64,000 nt of DNA from Spartobacteria bacterium (GTDB lineage Bacteria; Verrucomicrobiota; Verrucomicrobiia; Chthoniobacterales; Chthoniobacteraceae). Of this stretch, positions 26,023 through 34,690 are shown piece after piece. How positions within the stretch are numbered: the stretch's first letter is position 1; the number at the start of each line of letters is the position of its first letter. The stretch lies in the NCBI GenBank assembly GCA_021324395.1, contig JAJPJG010000013.1, positions 1-64,000 on the forward strand, in the 5' to 3' direction. The notes beneath the pieces are model-generated. The model saw only the letters and a program-made list of their open reading frames with translations. It had not been told where the DNA came from and made no database searches. The position numbers and the translations under genes are program-made.

Positions 26023-26936
26023 GCTACTTTCAAAACGAGCCGCACGTAAAAAAACAGCAGCGGTGCGGTAAACAAAAGGCTGTCGATCAAATCGAGCGCG
26101 CCGCCGATGCCGGGCAACATCGTGCCCGAGTCTTTCACGTCGCAGCTCCGTTTTACAATGGATTCCGCGAGATCGCCGATGATCGCCGCGAACCCGAGCA
26201 GCAGCCCGACCATGGTTGCGTGAAAATAATTCAGCCGTCCCAAACTGTGCGGCATCAGCGCGAGCATCGCGTAGCTCCCGAGCACCGAAAACGCGAGCGC
26301 GCCGAAAAATCCCTCCCACGTTTTCTTCGGCGAGATGTGCGGGATGAGCAGATGTTTGCCGAGGACGCTGCCCGTGAGATACGCGCCCATGTCGCTGAAT
26401 TTCGTGATGACGATTAAATACAAAACGTAATACTGCCCGGTCACATGCCCCGCCGCATCGCGCGGAAACACGTAAACGATTTTCGTGATGAAATTAAAAA
26501 GCCAAAGCACGTAAAGAAAACCGAACGTCGTGTAAGCCATCGCCTCGAGCGGCGAGTAGTGCCGCGTTCGTTCGAACATCTGGCGCGCAAAGACGATCAG
26601 CAGGAAAAATAGCAGCACCGAAACCTCGAAATCATACGACTGCGCCGGGCCGACTTTGGCGAAGTAGTAAAAACTGCCGATGATGAAAACCAGCCCGCAA
26701 ATCATCGCGAGGATTTTGAAATTCGGCAGCTTTTTGTGATCGAGCATTCCGTAAAATTCCCAGAGCGCCAACAACCCGACGCTGCTGAGCAGAACAAAAA
26801 ATCCGATCTCGAACCCCGAAAAAATAATCCACAGCGCGACACTCCAAAGCACAAGCGTGCTGCCGAGGCGTGAGAGAAAAATGGCGCGATTGCTCGACAT
26901 GCGGAACGCGAGAGAATTCAAGATGCGCCGCTTCAT
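26019..26936 (-). CDS. cdsA: Phosphatidate cytidylyltransferase
   Basis: Integral membrane enzyme making CDP-diacylglycerol for phospholipid synthesis. About 305 residues with multiple transmembrane helices and the C-terminal signature PKKTWEGFFG ... KDSGTMLPGIGGALDLIDSLLF, close to the family pattern. The start is uncertain: ATG at 26936 (MKRRILNSLAFR) is used, while ATG at 26900 (MSSNRAIF) would also leave all helices intact. An open frame to 27164 runs into the divergent beta-strand-repeat gene and is rejected. The usual upstream neighbour uppS is absent here. Confidence 0.93.
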   Translation of the reverse strand: MKRRILNSLAFRMSSNRAIFLSRLGSTLVLWSVALWIIFSGFEIGFFVLLSSVGLLALWEFYGMLDHKKLPNFKILAMICGLVFIIGSFYYFAKVGPAQSYDFEVSVLLFFLLIVFARQMFERTRHYSPLEAMAYTTFGFLYVLWLFNFITKIVYVFPRDAAGHVTGQYYVLYLIVITKFSDMGAYLTGSVLGKHLLIPHISPKKTWEGFFGALAFSVLGSYAMLALMPHSLGRLNYFHATMVGLLLGFAAIIGDLAESIVKRSCDVKDSGTMLPGIGGALDLIDSLLFTAPLLFFYVRLVLKVA

Positions 26937-27002
26937 GGCAAGGCTGGAAAACGCGCGGCGAATGGTTTGACTTGCAGCCTGTTTTCGCCGAGAAAACAGC
27001 GA

Positions 27003-28199
27003 GTGAAACGGCTCGCGGCTCTCAGCTTTTTCTTTTTCCTCGTGGTTTCGATTGCATCGGCCTTCGATCTTTCGTTGGCCGGAAATTACACGCTCGTCTT
27101 GCGCAATGGCGAGAGCAACGCCGGATACGGCACGCTGAAAATCTCGCAAAAAGGCATCGCCCACATCGTGCTCACGCTCGCGAACGGCAGAACACTCAGC
27201 GCGAGTTCCTCCGTCGCCGCCGACGGCACACTCCCGCTCTTTTTAAAAAATAGAACCGACGGCGTCCTATCCGGCAACGTGACCTTCGCGGACAAAACCA
27301 ACACGGATCTCACTGCGGACATCATCTGGCAGCGCCCGAATTCGACCGCGCAATTTTTACTCATCGGTTCGAGTTACGCGAACGCTGCGCCTGTTCTCGA
27401 CGTCAGCAACACGCAAAATGGTGTATTACTTTTTCTGGGCACAAATTCGAGCCAGGCCAGTTCCTTCGGCCTGCTTGGGAATAACAACAGCTTCAGTTTT
27501 AGCGCCGCCAGCGCACTTCGCACTGCGGCGCAACTGAATGTGAATAACGGTATCGTTAGCGGCAAAATGCAGCCATTCGGTGCGCGGAATTGGACCAAAT
27601 TTCACGGCGTGATTTTTCAAAAGCAAAACCTCGCCTCCGGTCTGCTCGCTATTTCCGGCGCGAATTTTACCATCGTTCCGGGGCAACCAAATAACGGGAA
27701 CTCCAGCAGTGGCGCGACTGGCGCGATTACTGTAACCGGCAGCAATACCAATGGAGGCACACTCGTCTTGTCGGGTAGCAACACTTACACCGGCGGAACA
27801 ACCGTCAGCGGCGGTTCGCTTACTTTTGGCTACACCAGTGGCGGAGTAAGTGGGGCCACGCTCGAATTGTCTGGTGGCAGCACTTACACTGGCGGAACAA
27901 ACATCAGCACCGGTTCGCTTACTCTTGGCACATCTGGCAGCGGCGTAATGGCAGTGAATGTCGTAACATCTGGCAATACGCTGTCGGTCGACTTAACGAC
28001 GGGTTTCCCGGCAAATTCCATTTCGATCGCTCCGCTAGCGAAGCTCAACGTGCACGCGCTCTCTGGTGGAGATTCCGTGACGATTACGTTCATCAATTCC
28101 GGAACCACGTCGGTCACGCTGACAAATCTGCAAAGTGCAGTGGACGCCGCCGTCGCCGCGGGCCAGACGACGGTCGATCTAGCCACGCCGGCGAGCTAG
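27003..28199 (+). CDS. Exported protein with autotransporter-associated beta-strand repeats
   Basis: A 398-residue protein starting at a GTG (MKRLAALSFFFFLVVSIASAF, signal peptide). An N-terminal beta-rich domain (LSLAGNYTLVLRNGESNAGYGTL) of about 220 residues is followed by two copies of the autotransporter-associated beta-strand repeat (LVLSGSNTYTGGTTVSGGSL, LELSGGSTYTGGTNISTGSL). No beta-barrel translocator or C-terminal sorting signal is visible, so it is not a complete autotransporter. Such repeats are abundant in Verrucomicrobiota surface proteins. Its TAG stop overlaps the stop of the convergent dynamin-like gene by 4 bp. Confidence 0.75.
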   Translation: MKRLAALSFFFFLVVSIASAFDLSLAGNYTLVLRNGESNAGYGTLKISQKGIAHIVLTLANGRTLSASSSVAADGTLPLFLKNRTDGVLSGNVTFADKTNTDLTADIIWQRPNSTAQFLLIGSSYANAAPVLDVSNTQNGVLLFLGTNSSQASSFGLLGNNNSFSFSAASALRTAAQLNVNNGIVSGKMQPFGARNWTKFHGVIFQKQNLASGLLAISGANFTIVPGQPNNGNSSSGATGAITVTGSNTNGGTLVLSGSNTYTGGTTVSGGSLTFGYTSGGVSGATLELSGGSTYTGGTNISTGSLTLGTSGSGVMAVNVVTSGNTLSVDLTTGFPANSISIAPLAKLNVHALSGGDSVTITFINSGTTSVTLTNLQSAVDAAVAAGQTTVDLATPAS

Positions 28200-29923
28200 T
28201 TTTTCCGCGCGATTCCCAGATCCGCCGCGGCTTTTTTGAACGTCTCTTCGAGCTGGTTGATGCGCGTGATGATAGGCTCGTAGATTTTTTTCTGCGCGGC
28301 GCAGAAGGTTTGGAGCGGCTGGAACGTCATGTTGAGTTCCTGGAAAAAGACGGCAATCGCGTGGCGCAAATGATCCTCGATCGGCGCAAAAACTTCCTCG
28401 CGCTTGCGCGCCATTTGCGCGCGAAATTCGGTGATGATTTTGCGCCGTTTCGTGATGGCAACCAGCGCGCCGGAAAGTGCCGCAATACCTGCAAGTGTGC
28501 CGGTCACATCGACAATCGCGATGTGCGCAAGTGCCGCTGCGAGCGCCGTTGCGCCGCCGAGCACGGCGATCCCGGCGGGCACGCGCAGCCACGCGGATGC
28601 TTCGCCAAATGCGCGCGTCATCTGCTCCTCGATGCGCTGGTTCGACATTTTTTCCATCAATGTCAGCTCGATCCGCTTCAGCAGCGCCTCGCGCTCGCGG
28701 ATAAAATCGGGCGGACTCAGCGGCCGCTCGATTTCCGATGCAAAATTCTTCAACAACGATTCGTGCAACTGCTGCCAGACACTTTTTAAATCACTTTCGA
28801 GTAGTTCGATCGAATTCGCGATCTGTCGTTTCAGCGTTTCATGCAGTAGCTTGTCGATGCTTTCCTGAAAATCAGCGTGCCATTTTTCCTTGCGAAAAAT
28901 CAGCTTCATCGTCTGCGCAAACGAGAGCCGTTGCGCGAGCAAATCCTCGGCGCCTTTTTGCGAGCGCTCGTAGCTTTGCTGCAGCGACCACATCACGCCG
29001 CCGACCTGCCGTAGCGATTGCTCTTTGCGTTCATCGAGAATGTGCTCGAGCTCGTGCAGTCGTTCGATGTCCTTTTCAGTCGTCGCGAATGCGCCGCGCG
29101 CTTTTTCACCGAGCTCGCGCAAAACGACAAGCGCACTTTGGCAGACGGAGCGGAGCTTTGCGGTGCGTGACTCGCCGTGTGCGACGGCTTCGTTGATGTA
29201 TTCCTCGAGACGGTCAAATTTGCTTTCGCGCAATATCCGCTCCTTGTCGGTCGCGGTCGTCTTCGCGAGAAAAGCATTCTTCGCGGAAACCGCAAACACA
29301 GGGGGATTGGCGCCCAGTTTCTCGCGAGCGGTTTGTTGCAAATGTTTGACGACAGCTTCCACTTCGGTTTCGCTGCGTAAATCCGCCTGCTGAACGACAA
29401 AGACGACGTTTTTCAGCCATTTTTTCTGAACCAGATTCAAAAATTCCCACGCTGAAGCGGCCCATGGATTCGTGATCGAAAAGACAAACAGCACGAGATC
29501 CGCCAGCGGTAAAAACTGCTCGGTAATCGCCTGGTGATCCGCGACGATCGTGTTTGTGCCGGGCGTATCGACGATATTGAAGTCGCGCAGAAATTTGTTC
29601 GCACGATAGCACTCGACCAGCTTGTCGCTGACGCTTACGTCGTTCGATTCGTTGCCGTATTTGAAAACGTAAATTTTGTCCGTTGCCGGCAGCACATCGA
29701 CGCGGCAAAACTCACGACCGAAAAGCGCGTTGAGCACCGACGATTTTCCCGCCTTCACTTCGCCCATGACGACGAAAAGAAACGGCTCGCGCAGGCTCGC
29801 GTTCAATCCGTTTAACGTCTGCAGCATCTCATTCGACGCGTGCAAATCGTGTCCGAGCGCCGACAGCGAAAAAAGCGCGGTGCCGAGTTGCGCGCGGAGT
29901 TGGAGATAATCTTCCGCGATCAT
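28196..29923 (-). CDS. Bacterial dynamin-like GTPase
   Basis: A 575-residue dynamin-family protein. G1 is GEVKAGKSSVLNAL, G3 is VDTPGT, and the G4 region is VVQQADLR. The helical stalk contains two adjacent hydrophobic segments (AGIAVLGGATALAAALAHIA and VTGTLAGIAALSGALVAI) that probably insert in the membrane. Bacterial dynamins remodel or repair membranes and some protect against phage or antibiotics, but no function can be assigned here. A single gene rather than the tandem pair seen in some species. It lies 7 bp downstream of the CE4 deacetylase gene. Confidence 0.85.
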   Translation of the reverse strand: MIAEDYLQLRAQLGTALFSLSALGHDLHASNEMLQTLNGLNASLREPFLFVVMGEVKAGKSSVLNALFGREFCRVDVLPATDKIYVFKYGNESNDVSVSDKLVECYRANKFLRDFNIVDTPGTNTIVADHQAITEQFLPLADLVLFVFSITNPWAASAWEFLNLVQKKWLKNVVFVVQQADLRSETEVEAVVKHLQQTAREKLGANPPVFAVSAKNAFLAKTTATDKERILRESKFDRLEEYINEAVAHGESRTAKLRSVCQSALVVLRELGEKARGAFATTEKDIERLHELEHILDERKEQSLRQVGGVMWSLQQSYERSQKGAEDLLAQRLSFAQTMKLIFRKEKWHADFQESIDKLLHETLKRQIANSIELLESDLKSVWQQLHESLLKNFASEIERPLSPPDFIREREALLKRIELTLMEKMSNQRIEEQMTRAFGEASAWLRVPAGIAVLGGATALAAALAHIAIVDVTGTLAGIAALSGALVAITKRRKIITEFRAQMARKREEVFAPIEDHLRHAIAVFFQELNMTFQPLQTFCAAQKKIYEPIITRINQLEETFKKAAADLGIARKN

Positions 29924-29930
29924 CCGTGCC

Positions 29931-30782
29931 TCAGCGCGTCGGGACGGCGGCGGTTGCGGGCGGACTCGTCGATGGCGAAGCGTCGGGCGCCGGCGCTTTC
30001 GTGGCGTCCTCGCTCGATGCGGATTTCTTCACTTCCGGGCGCGAGCCGCCTTTGTCCATAGCCAGTAGTTGCGAAACAGTGACAAACTTAAACCCTTTCG
30101 CAAGCAGCGTATCGAACACCTCCGGCATCGCCGCGATCGTTGTCGCATGAATGTCGTGCGACAAAATAATCGAGCCAGGACGTGCGCCCGCTATGATGCG
30201 TTTTGCGACGATTGCCGCGTTGCGATTTTTCCAATCGAGCGGATCGACATCCCACAAAATTATTTTGTAGCCGAACTCGTTATGGACCCATTGCCGTTGA
30301 CGCGACGTTAACTCACCGTAAGGCGGGCGCATCAGCGTCGGTTTCACGCCGCATGCCTGCACGATCGCGTCCTGCGTTTTTTGCAATTCCTGGCGCACGG
30401 CGTCGTCGGACATTTTTGCGAGATTCGGATGCGACCACGAATGATTCGCGACTTCGTGTCCTTCGGCGATCTCGCGTTGCACGAGCTGCGGATTTTCCGC
30501 GGCGCACTGGCCGACGAGGAAGAACGTGAGCTTGATGTGTTTTTTCGCCGCGAGATCGAGCAGCTTCGGCGTGTTCGTCGCGTGCGGGCCGTCGTCAAAT
30601 GTCATCGCGATATACGGGCCGTCCACGTTCACGTCAGTAAAAGTAACTTTCGGTGCAGGTGCTGGTTTCGGCGTTGTCGCGCTCGCGAGAGTCGTCGGCG
30701 TCGCGCTGGCCGCGGGCGCTTGCGCGCGGGCGACCGCGCTGATGAGCATGCACGCAACGGTTAAGAAAATGGATCGTGCCAT
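29931..30782 (-). CDS. Secreted polysaccharide deacetylase (CE4, NodB homology)
   Basis: Exported 283-residue protein with signal peptide MARSIFLTVACMLISAVARA, a Pro/Thr linker and a NodB domain. Motif 1 is MTFDDGPH (catalytic base and metal Asp), motif 2 is HEVANHSWSHPNL (metal His pair), and motif 3 is RPPYGE. WDVDPLDW and ILSHDIHATT complete the five CE4 motifs. It should remove N-acetyl groups from chitin-like or peptidoglycan glycans. The start at 30782 is set by the signal peptide. A charged Ala/Pro/Ser tail follows the domain. It shares a transcription direction with the dynamin-like gene. Confidence 0.9.
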   Translation of the reverse strand: MARSIFLTVACMLISAVARAQAPAASATPTTLASATTPKPAPAPKVTFTDVNVDGPYIAMTFDDGPHATNTPKLLDLAAKKHIKLTFFLVGQCAAENPQLVQREIAEGHEVANHSWSHPNLAKMSDDAVRQELQKTQDAIVQACGVKPTLMRPPYGELTSRQRQWVHNEFGYKIILWDVDPLDWKNRNAAIVAKRIIAGARPGSIILSHDIHATTIAAMPEVFDTLLAKGFKFVTVSQLLAMDKGGSRPEVKKSASSEDATKAPAPDASPSTSPPATAAVPTR

Positions 30783-30860
30783 GGCGTTAAAAAATTCCGT
30801 GGCGAGCACCTTACGGGCATCGCGTTGGAAATCAATGCAGGATTGCTGCGGGGCGCGAGA

Positions 30861-31724
30861 TTAGAGAAATCGCTCTAAAATCGGCGCGAGTTTTTTTGCC
30901 GTCGTCTTCGGCCAGAGCGCCTTCTCCGTCACGAGCGCGTTATCGAGCGCACGATGCTCCGGCCAGTTCGGCTCGCGCGGAATCTGCGGAATCACGTCCG
31001 CGATGATGCGTTTCGCGGCAGCCGCGTTTGCCGTCAAATGCGCGATCACGGTATGCGCCGTCACCGGCTCCTCCTCGATTTTCCAGCAATCGTAATCGGT
31101 AATCATCGCCAGCGTCGCCAGCGAGATTTCGGCTTCGCGCGCGAGTTTGGCTTCGCCGAGATTGGTCATTCCGATCACGTCGAAGCCAAGCTTGCGATTG
31201 GTGTCCGATTCCGCGCGGGTCGAAAACGTCGGGCCGTCCATGTTCACGTAAGTCCCGCCATCGTGCGCGGTGAAGCCGAGCTGTTGCGCGGTGCTAAACA
31301 AAAGCGCACGTAACTTTTTGCTGATCGGATCGGCGAACGCTACGTGCGCCACGATGCCGCTGCCAAAGAACGTGTGCTCCGCGCGCCGGCTTGTGCGGTC
31401 AAAAAATTGATCCGGCAAAACAATGTGCTGCGGCTCGTATTGCGGCTGCAAACTGCCCACTGCCGTGACGCAAATGATCCAGCGCACGCCAAGCGAACGC
31501 AGCGCCCAGATGTTCGCGCGATGATTCAACTCGTGCGGCAAAATGCGATGTCCGCGCGCATGCCGCGGCAAAAAATAAACCTGCCGTCCCGCGAGCTTGC
31601 CGCCGAAAATTGTGTCGGAAGGCGAACCGAATGGTGTCTCGATGTTGTGCTCGGTTGCATCGCTGAGGCCCTCGATTTGATAAAGCCCGCTTCCGCCGAT
31701 AATGCCGATGGCTGGTTCGCTCAT
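30861..31724 (-). CDS. mtnP: S-methyl-5'-thioadenosine phosphorylase
   Basis: Phosphorolyses MTA, the by-product of polyamine synthesis, to adenine and methylthioribose-1-phosphate. The 287-residue enzyme shows IIGGSGLY at the N-terminus, the phosphate-binding PRHARGHR, NMDGPTFSTRAES and TNLGEAKLAREAEIS. The MTA-type sequence T-N-x-x-E-A and the Asp after SLATLAMITDYD match this class rather than guanosine phosphorylases. Closely follows the LysR gene (14 bp), so the two may be co-transcribed. Together with metK and ahcY it belongs to the SAM-recycling set in this window. Confidence 0.93.
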   Translation of the reverse strand: MSEPAIGIIGGSGLYQIEGLSDATEHNIETPFGSPSDTIFGGKLAGRQVYFLPRHARGHRILPHELNHRANIWALRSLGVRWIICVTAVGSLQPQYEPQHIVLPDQFFDRTSRRAEHTFFGSGIVAHVAFADPISKKLRALLFSTAQQLGFTAHDGGTYVNMDGPTFSTRAESDTNRKLGFDVIGMTNLGEAKLAREAEISLATLAMITDYDCWKIEEEPVTAHTVIAHLTANAAAAKRIIADVIPQIPREPNWPEHRALDNALVTEKALWPKTTAKKLAPILERFL

Positions 31725-31738
31725 ATTTTACGATTCGG

Positions 31739-32629
31739 TTACTGCGGCTCGATCGGCTTTTGCAGCAGCGAGACGAATTCTTTTTGTGCGGGCGAGCGGG
31801 CGCGATTGCGTTTGTATAAAATGCCGAGCGGCCGCCACATCTCGGGATTGACGATTTGCACCGAGGCAAGCGTGCCGTTTTCGAGCTCCTGTTTGATCGT
31901 GTTTTCCGGCACAATGGAAATGCCGTTTTCGATTTCCACCGCGCGCTTCACCGTCTCGATATTGTCGAATTCGATCGCGTGAACAATCGTCACGCCTTGC
32001 TCTCGAAAGTGTTTGTCGATCACTTTTCGCGTCGGAAGATCGGGCTCAAATGCGATGAATTTTTCGCCTTCGAGTTCGCGCAATTCAATGCTCTTGCGGC
32101 GTGCGAGCTTGTGTTGCGGATGGCAAATCATCACAAGCCGGTCTTTTAAAAAATGTTCGGTGTGCAGTCCCTGCCTCTTCGCCGGATACGAGACGAGCCC
32201 GATATCGACATCGCCGTTCAGCACCAGCCCGTAAATTTCCCATGAGCGCCGATACTCGACGCGCACCTCGACATTCGGGTGCTTCACGCGGAACGCTTTT
32301 AAATACGGCGGCAACTCGTGCAGGCCGATGCTGTAGATGACCGCGATTTTTAAGTCGCCCGCTACGACGTTTTGCAGCTCGTGGAGCCGGTCGCCGAGAT
32401 GTTCGTAGATGTCGACGATCTCATGTGCGGCGGCGAGAAATGCCTCGCCCTCCTGCGTGAGCGCGAAGTTGCGCGGGCCGCGCTCGATGAGCGTAACGTC
32501 GAATTTTTTCTCCAGTGCGCGAATCTGCTGGCTCACGGCACTCTGCGTGATTTGGTTTGCCTGCGCCGTGCGGGAAAAACTGCCCGACTCGGCCAGGTCG
32601 CAAAAAATTTTGAAGGTCTCGATTTGCAC
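31739..32629 (-). CDS. LysR-family transcriptional regulator
   Basis: LysR-type regulator of 296 residues. It has an N-terminal winged HTH ([37 protein letters not shown]) and a two-lobed effector domain ([30 protein letters not shown]). The start is taken as GTG at 32629, giving the standard LysR N-terminus. A long open frame continues upstream to 33343 but lies wholly antisense to YggS and is rejected. It is divergent from YggS with 28 bp between starts and is followed by mtnP. The effector is unknown. Confidence 0.9.
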   Translation of the reverse strand: MQIETFKIFCDLAESGSFSRTAQANQITQSAVSQQIRALEKKFDVTLIERGPRNFALTQEGEAFLAAAHEIVDIYEHLGDRLHELQNVVAGDLKIAVIYSIGLHELPPYLKAFRVKHPNVEVRVEYRRSWEIYGLVLNGDVDIGLVSYPAKRQGLHTEHFLKDRLVMICHPQHKLARRKSIELRELEGEKFIAFEPDLPTRKVIDKHFREQGVTIVHAIEFDNIETVKRAVEIENGISIVPENTIKQELENGTLASVQIVNPEMWRPLGILYKRNRARSPAQKEFVSLLQKPIEPQ

Positions 32630-32657
32630 GCGACTACGAAAAGCGCACCATGGCGCG

Positions 32658-33374
32658 ATGAGCAGCATTTCCGAACGGCTCCATGATGTGAAAGAAAAAA
32701 TCGCAAGAGCTGCGGCAAAAGCCGGGCGCGCAGCCGACGATATCGAGCTCGTCGCGGTATCTAAAACGCATCCGCCCGAAGCCATCCATGAAGCGCTCGA
32801 TGCAGGCCACGCACTTTTTGGCGAAAGCCGTGTGCAGGAAGCGCGCGTGAAAATTCCGCTGCTGCCGGGACGCGCGCGCTGGCATTTCATCGGGCATTTG
32901 CAGAAAAATAAAATCCGCCATGCGCTGCCGCTGTTTGAACTTTTCCACGGCATCGACACGCTCGCGCTCGCGCAGGATTTGAATCGCGTCGCCGACGAAG
33001 CCGGCGCGCATCCGCGCATTTTGCTCGAAGCCAATGTCGCCGGCGAGTCGACGAAATTTGGCTTTAAGCCGGATGTTTTACAAAAGCAAATGGAGGAATT
33101 GCTGGCGCTGGACCGCCTGCAGATCGAAGGACTGATGACCATCGCGCCGCTCGCGGCAGAGCCCGAATCTTCGCGTAAATTTTTCGCCGCGCTTCGTGAA
33201 TTGCGCGACGCGTTGCAATCCAAATTTCGCGTGCCGCTGCCGCGGCTTTCGATGGGAATGAGCGGCGATTTCGAAGTCGCCGTCGAGGAAGGCGCGACGC
33301 TCGTTCGTGTCGGAACGGCGATTTTCGGCGCGCGCAGCAGCAAAGCGTTTCGGCCGGTCGCTAGTGAGGATTAG
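32658..33374 (+). CDS. YggS/PROSC-family PLP homeostasis protein
   Basis: A 238-residue single-domain alanine-racemase-fold protein that binds PLP without known catalysis and controls vitamin B6 pools. It has the PLP lysine in [40 protein letters not shown], and the phosphate-binding [17 protein letters not shown] and VRVGTAIFG. The start at 32658 matches family N-termini. It is divergent from the LysR regulator, sharing a very short intergenic region. Confidence 0.95.
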   Translation: MSSISERLHDVKEKIARAAAKAGRAADDIELVAVSKTHPPEAIHEALDAGHALFGESRVQEARVKIPLLPGRARWHFIGHLQKNKIRHALPLFELFHGIDTLALAQDLNRVADEAGAHPRILLEANVAGESTKFGFKPDVLQKQMEELLALDRLQIEGLMTIAPLAAEPESSRKFFAALRELRDALQSKFRVPLPRLSMGMSGDFEVAVEEGATLVRVGTAIFGARSSKAFRPVASED

Positions 33375-33406
33375 TTAGTCGTGCAATCGGCAAACCGCTT
33401 CGCGTC

Positions 33407-33643
33407 TCAGTGAAAGCGCAGTGGACGAAAAGCGAGGCGTAGGATTTCAGCGATATCCGCTATGCCGAAGTGATGTTGCGCATGCTCCCGCTCTTGCTGC
33501 AGCGAGAAGTAATCGACCACACCGCGCACGACCAGCATCAGCAAAAGAGCCATTAACCAAAAGCTTGCAAGCACGCTAAGCACACTTAACGCGGGTGAAC
33601 CCGTTACCCAATCATAGAGTCTTGCCACAAAGGTCGCGTGCAT
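33407..33643 (-). CDS. Possible small membrane protein, unknown
   Basis: A 78-residue frame starting MHATFVARLYDWVTGSP, with one convincing transmembrane helix (LSVLSVLASFWLMALLLMLVV) and a charged C-terminus ending in LRLAFRPLRFH. The frame remains open further upstream, but that part overlaps the AraC gene and looks random. It fills most of the 355-bp gap between YggS and AraC. No family is recognised and base composition is close to noncoding, so this is a weak call; the rest of the gap shows nothing. Confidence 0.3.
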   Translation of the reverse strand: MHATFVARLYDWVTGSPALSVLSVLASFWLMALLLMLVVRGVVDYFSLQQEREHAQHHFGIADIAEILRLAFRPLRFH

Positions 33644-33729
33644 TTCAAATAGACTTCGCACGTGACAACTCTTGTGGATGTTGCAAAACGCGAAGTCTGT
33701 CTCTTCTGCAAAAGCAATTCCGGTAATAG

Positions 33730-34590
33730 CTACTTGCGATGATGTGCGACAAAGCTGGTGGGCGATAGGTGAAAGAGTCGTCGAAATGCACGTGAAAAGT
33801 GGTAGGGATCGAGATAACCCACTTCGGCTGCAGCTTCCTTGACAGCATAACCTTCTCCCGCGAGCAACTCCGCGGCACGGTGAAGCTTCTTCCGAGTGAG
33901 ATATTGATAAGGGCCAACCTGGCCAAACTGTCGAAATAACCTGCATAGGTATGCTGGAGTGACATGCACCTTTTGCGCAATATCATTCAGGTCACGTAGT
34001 TTTAGAAAGTTCGCATCAATCAATCCGCGACAGCGTCGAAAAGTCGAAGCTGCATAGCTAAGACGGCCAGCTTGCGCAGCCGTGTTCTCGCGCGTTTTGA
34101 GAAGGAGTATTTCGAAATAGCGTGTGCAAATATCGGCCGACACAGCGAAGCCCTTATTGCCCTCGTTAATCATAGCTTCGTAGATCGATTCAATCCCTTC
34201 GACATCGATCGCATAAATTACTCCACCCGGCTGAAGACTTGAACGTTGCAAGATCGCACGCGCACGCTCGCCGGAAAAATCCACAAAGAACTTTGTCATA
34301 GGGCTGCGCGAATCCGCGGTGATGACGTGGTGCGTCCGCGGTCCGTAACAAAAAAGCGCGCCGGCACAAAGAGGCCACGATTGTCCATTAAGCAGAACCT
34401 CGCCGCGTCCCGCCGAAACAAACTCCATCCCGTAACCAACGAAGCTCTCGCGCGCCATGCGGTAGTCTGGGTTGCAGCGTTCTTTACCTACGCATGAGAT
34501 TGCAATCAGTCCCTTTCGCGATTGGTTCGATTCGATATATGCATAGCGTGCTTCTTTAACCTGCGTAGAGAGAGGCGGCAGCTTGGCCAT
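33730..34590 (-). CDS. AraC-family transcriptional regulator of the adjacent sugar operon
   Basis: A 286-residue AraC/XylS regulator: N-terminal cupin-like sensor domain (FVSAGRGEVLLNGQSWPLCAGALFCYG) and C-terminal double HTH (LRDLNDIAQKVHVTPAYLCRLF, and AAAEVGYLDPYHFSRAFRRL). It is transcribed away from the uxaE-AKR-lgoD-lactonase operon, and the 100-bp gap holds repeated half-sites. This arrangement strongly suggests it activates that operon in response to its sugar. Its codon use is more AT-rich than the housekeeping genes around it, like the operon, consistent with joint acquisition. Confidence 0.88.
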   Translation of the reverse strand: MAKLPPLSTQVKEARYAYIESNQSRKGLIAISCVGKERCNPDYRMARESFVGYGMEFVSAGRGEVLLNGQSWPLCAGALFCYGPRTHHVITADSRSPMTKFFVDFSGERARAILQRSSLQPGGVIYAIDVEGIESIYEAMINEGNKGFAVSADICTRYFEILLLKTRENTAAQAGRLSYAASTFRRCRGLIDANFLKLRDLNDIAQKVHVTPAYLCRLFRQFGQVGPYQYLTRKKLHRAAELLAGEGYAVKEAAAEVGYLDPYHFSRAFRRLFHLSPTSFVAHHRK

Positions 34591-34598
34591 GCCGGAAT

Positions 34599-34646
34599 AA
34601 TATCATAAAAGCCAATAATATCCATTATCATACCAAGCATATCCAT
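34599..34646 (+). promoter_or_regulatory. Direct-repeat operator between araC-type gene and uxaE
   Basis: The divergent intergenic region contains two exact 8-bp direct repeats, ATATCCAT at 34618-34625 and 34639-34646. Their starts are 21 bp apart, which is two helical turns. A related AATATCAT lies at 34599-34606. Tandem half-sites with about 21-bp spacing are the usual layout of AraC-family operators. The uxaE start at 34691 has no purine-rich Shine-Dalgarno. Binding is inferred. Confidence 0.5.
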
Positions 34647-34690
34647 TTTCCTCGTGGCGGCAGTCTGCGATTTAATGTTTACTCCCCCGC

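Noticed and set aside
26023-26319. Longer Dxr protein starting at 26319
   Set aside because: The extra N-terminus is Arg/Ala-rich shadow of cdsA, while ATG 26022 begins the conserved NADPH motif and overlaps the cdsA stop by 4 bp.
32630-33343. N-terminal extension of the LysR regulator to 534 residues
   Set aside because: The extension is entirely antisense to the well-supported YggS gene and contains Ser/Arg-rich shadow sequence; the GTG at 32629 gives a standard LysR N-terminus.
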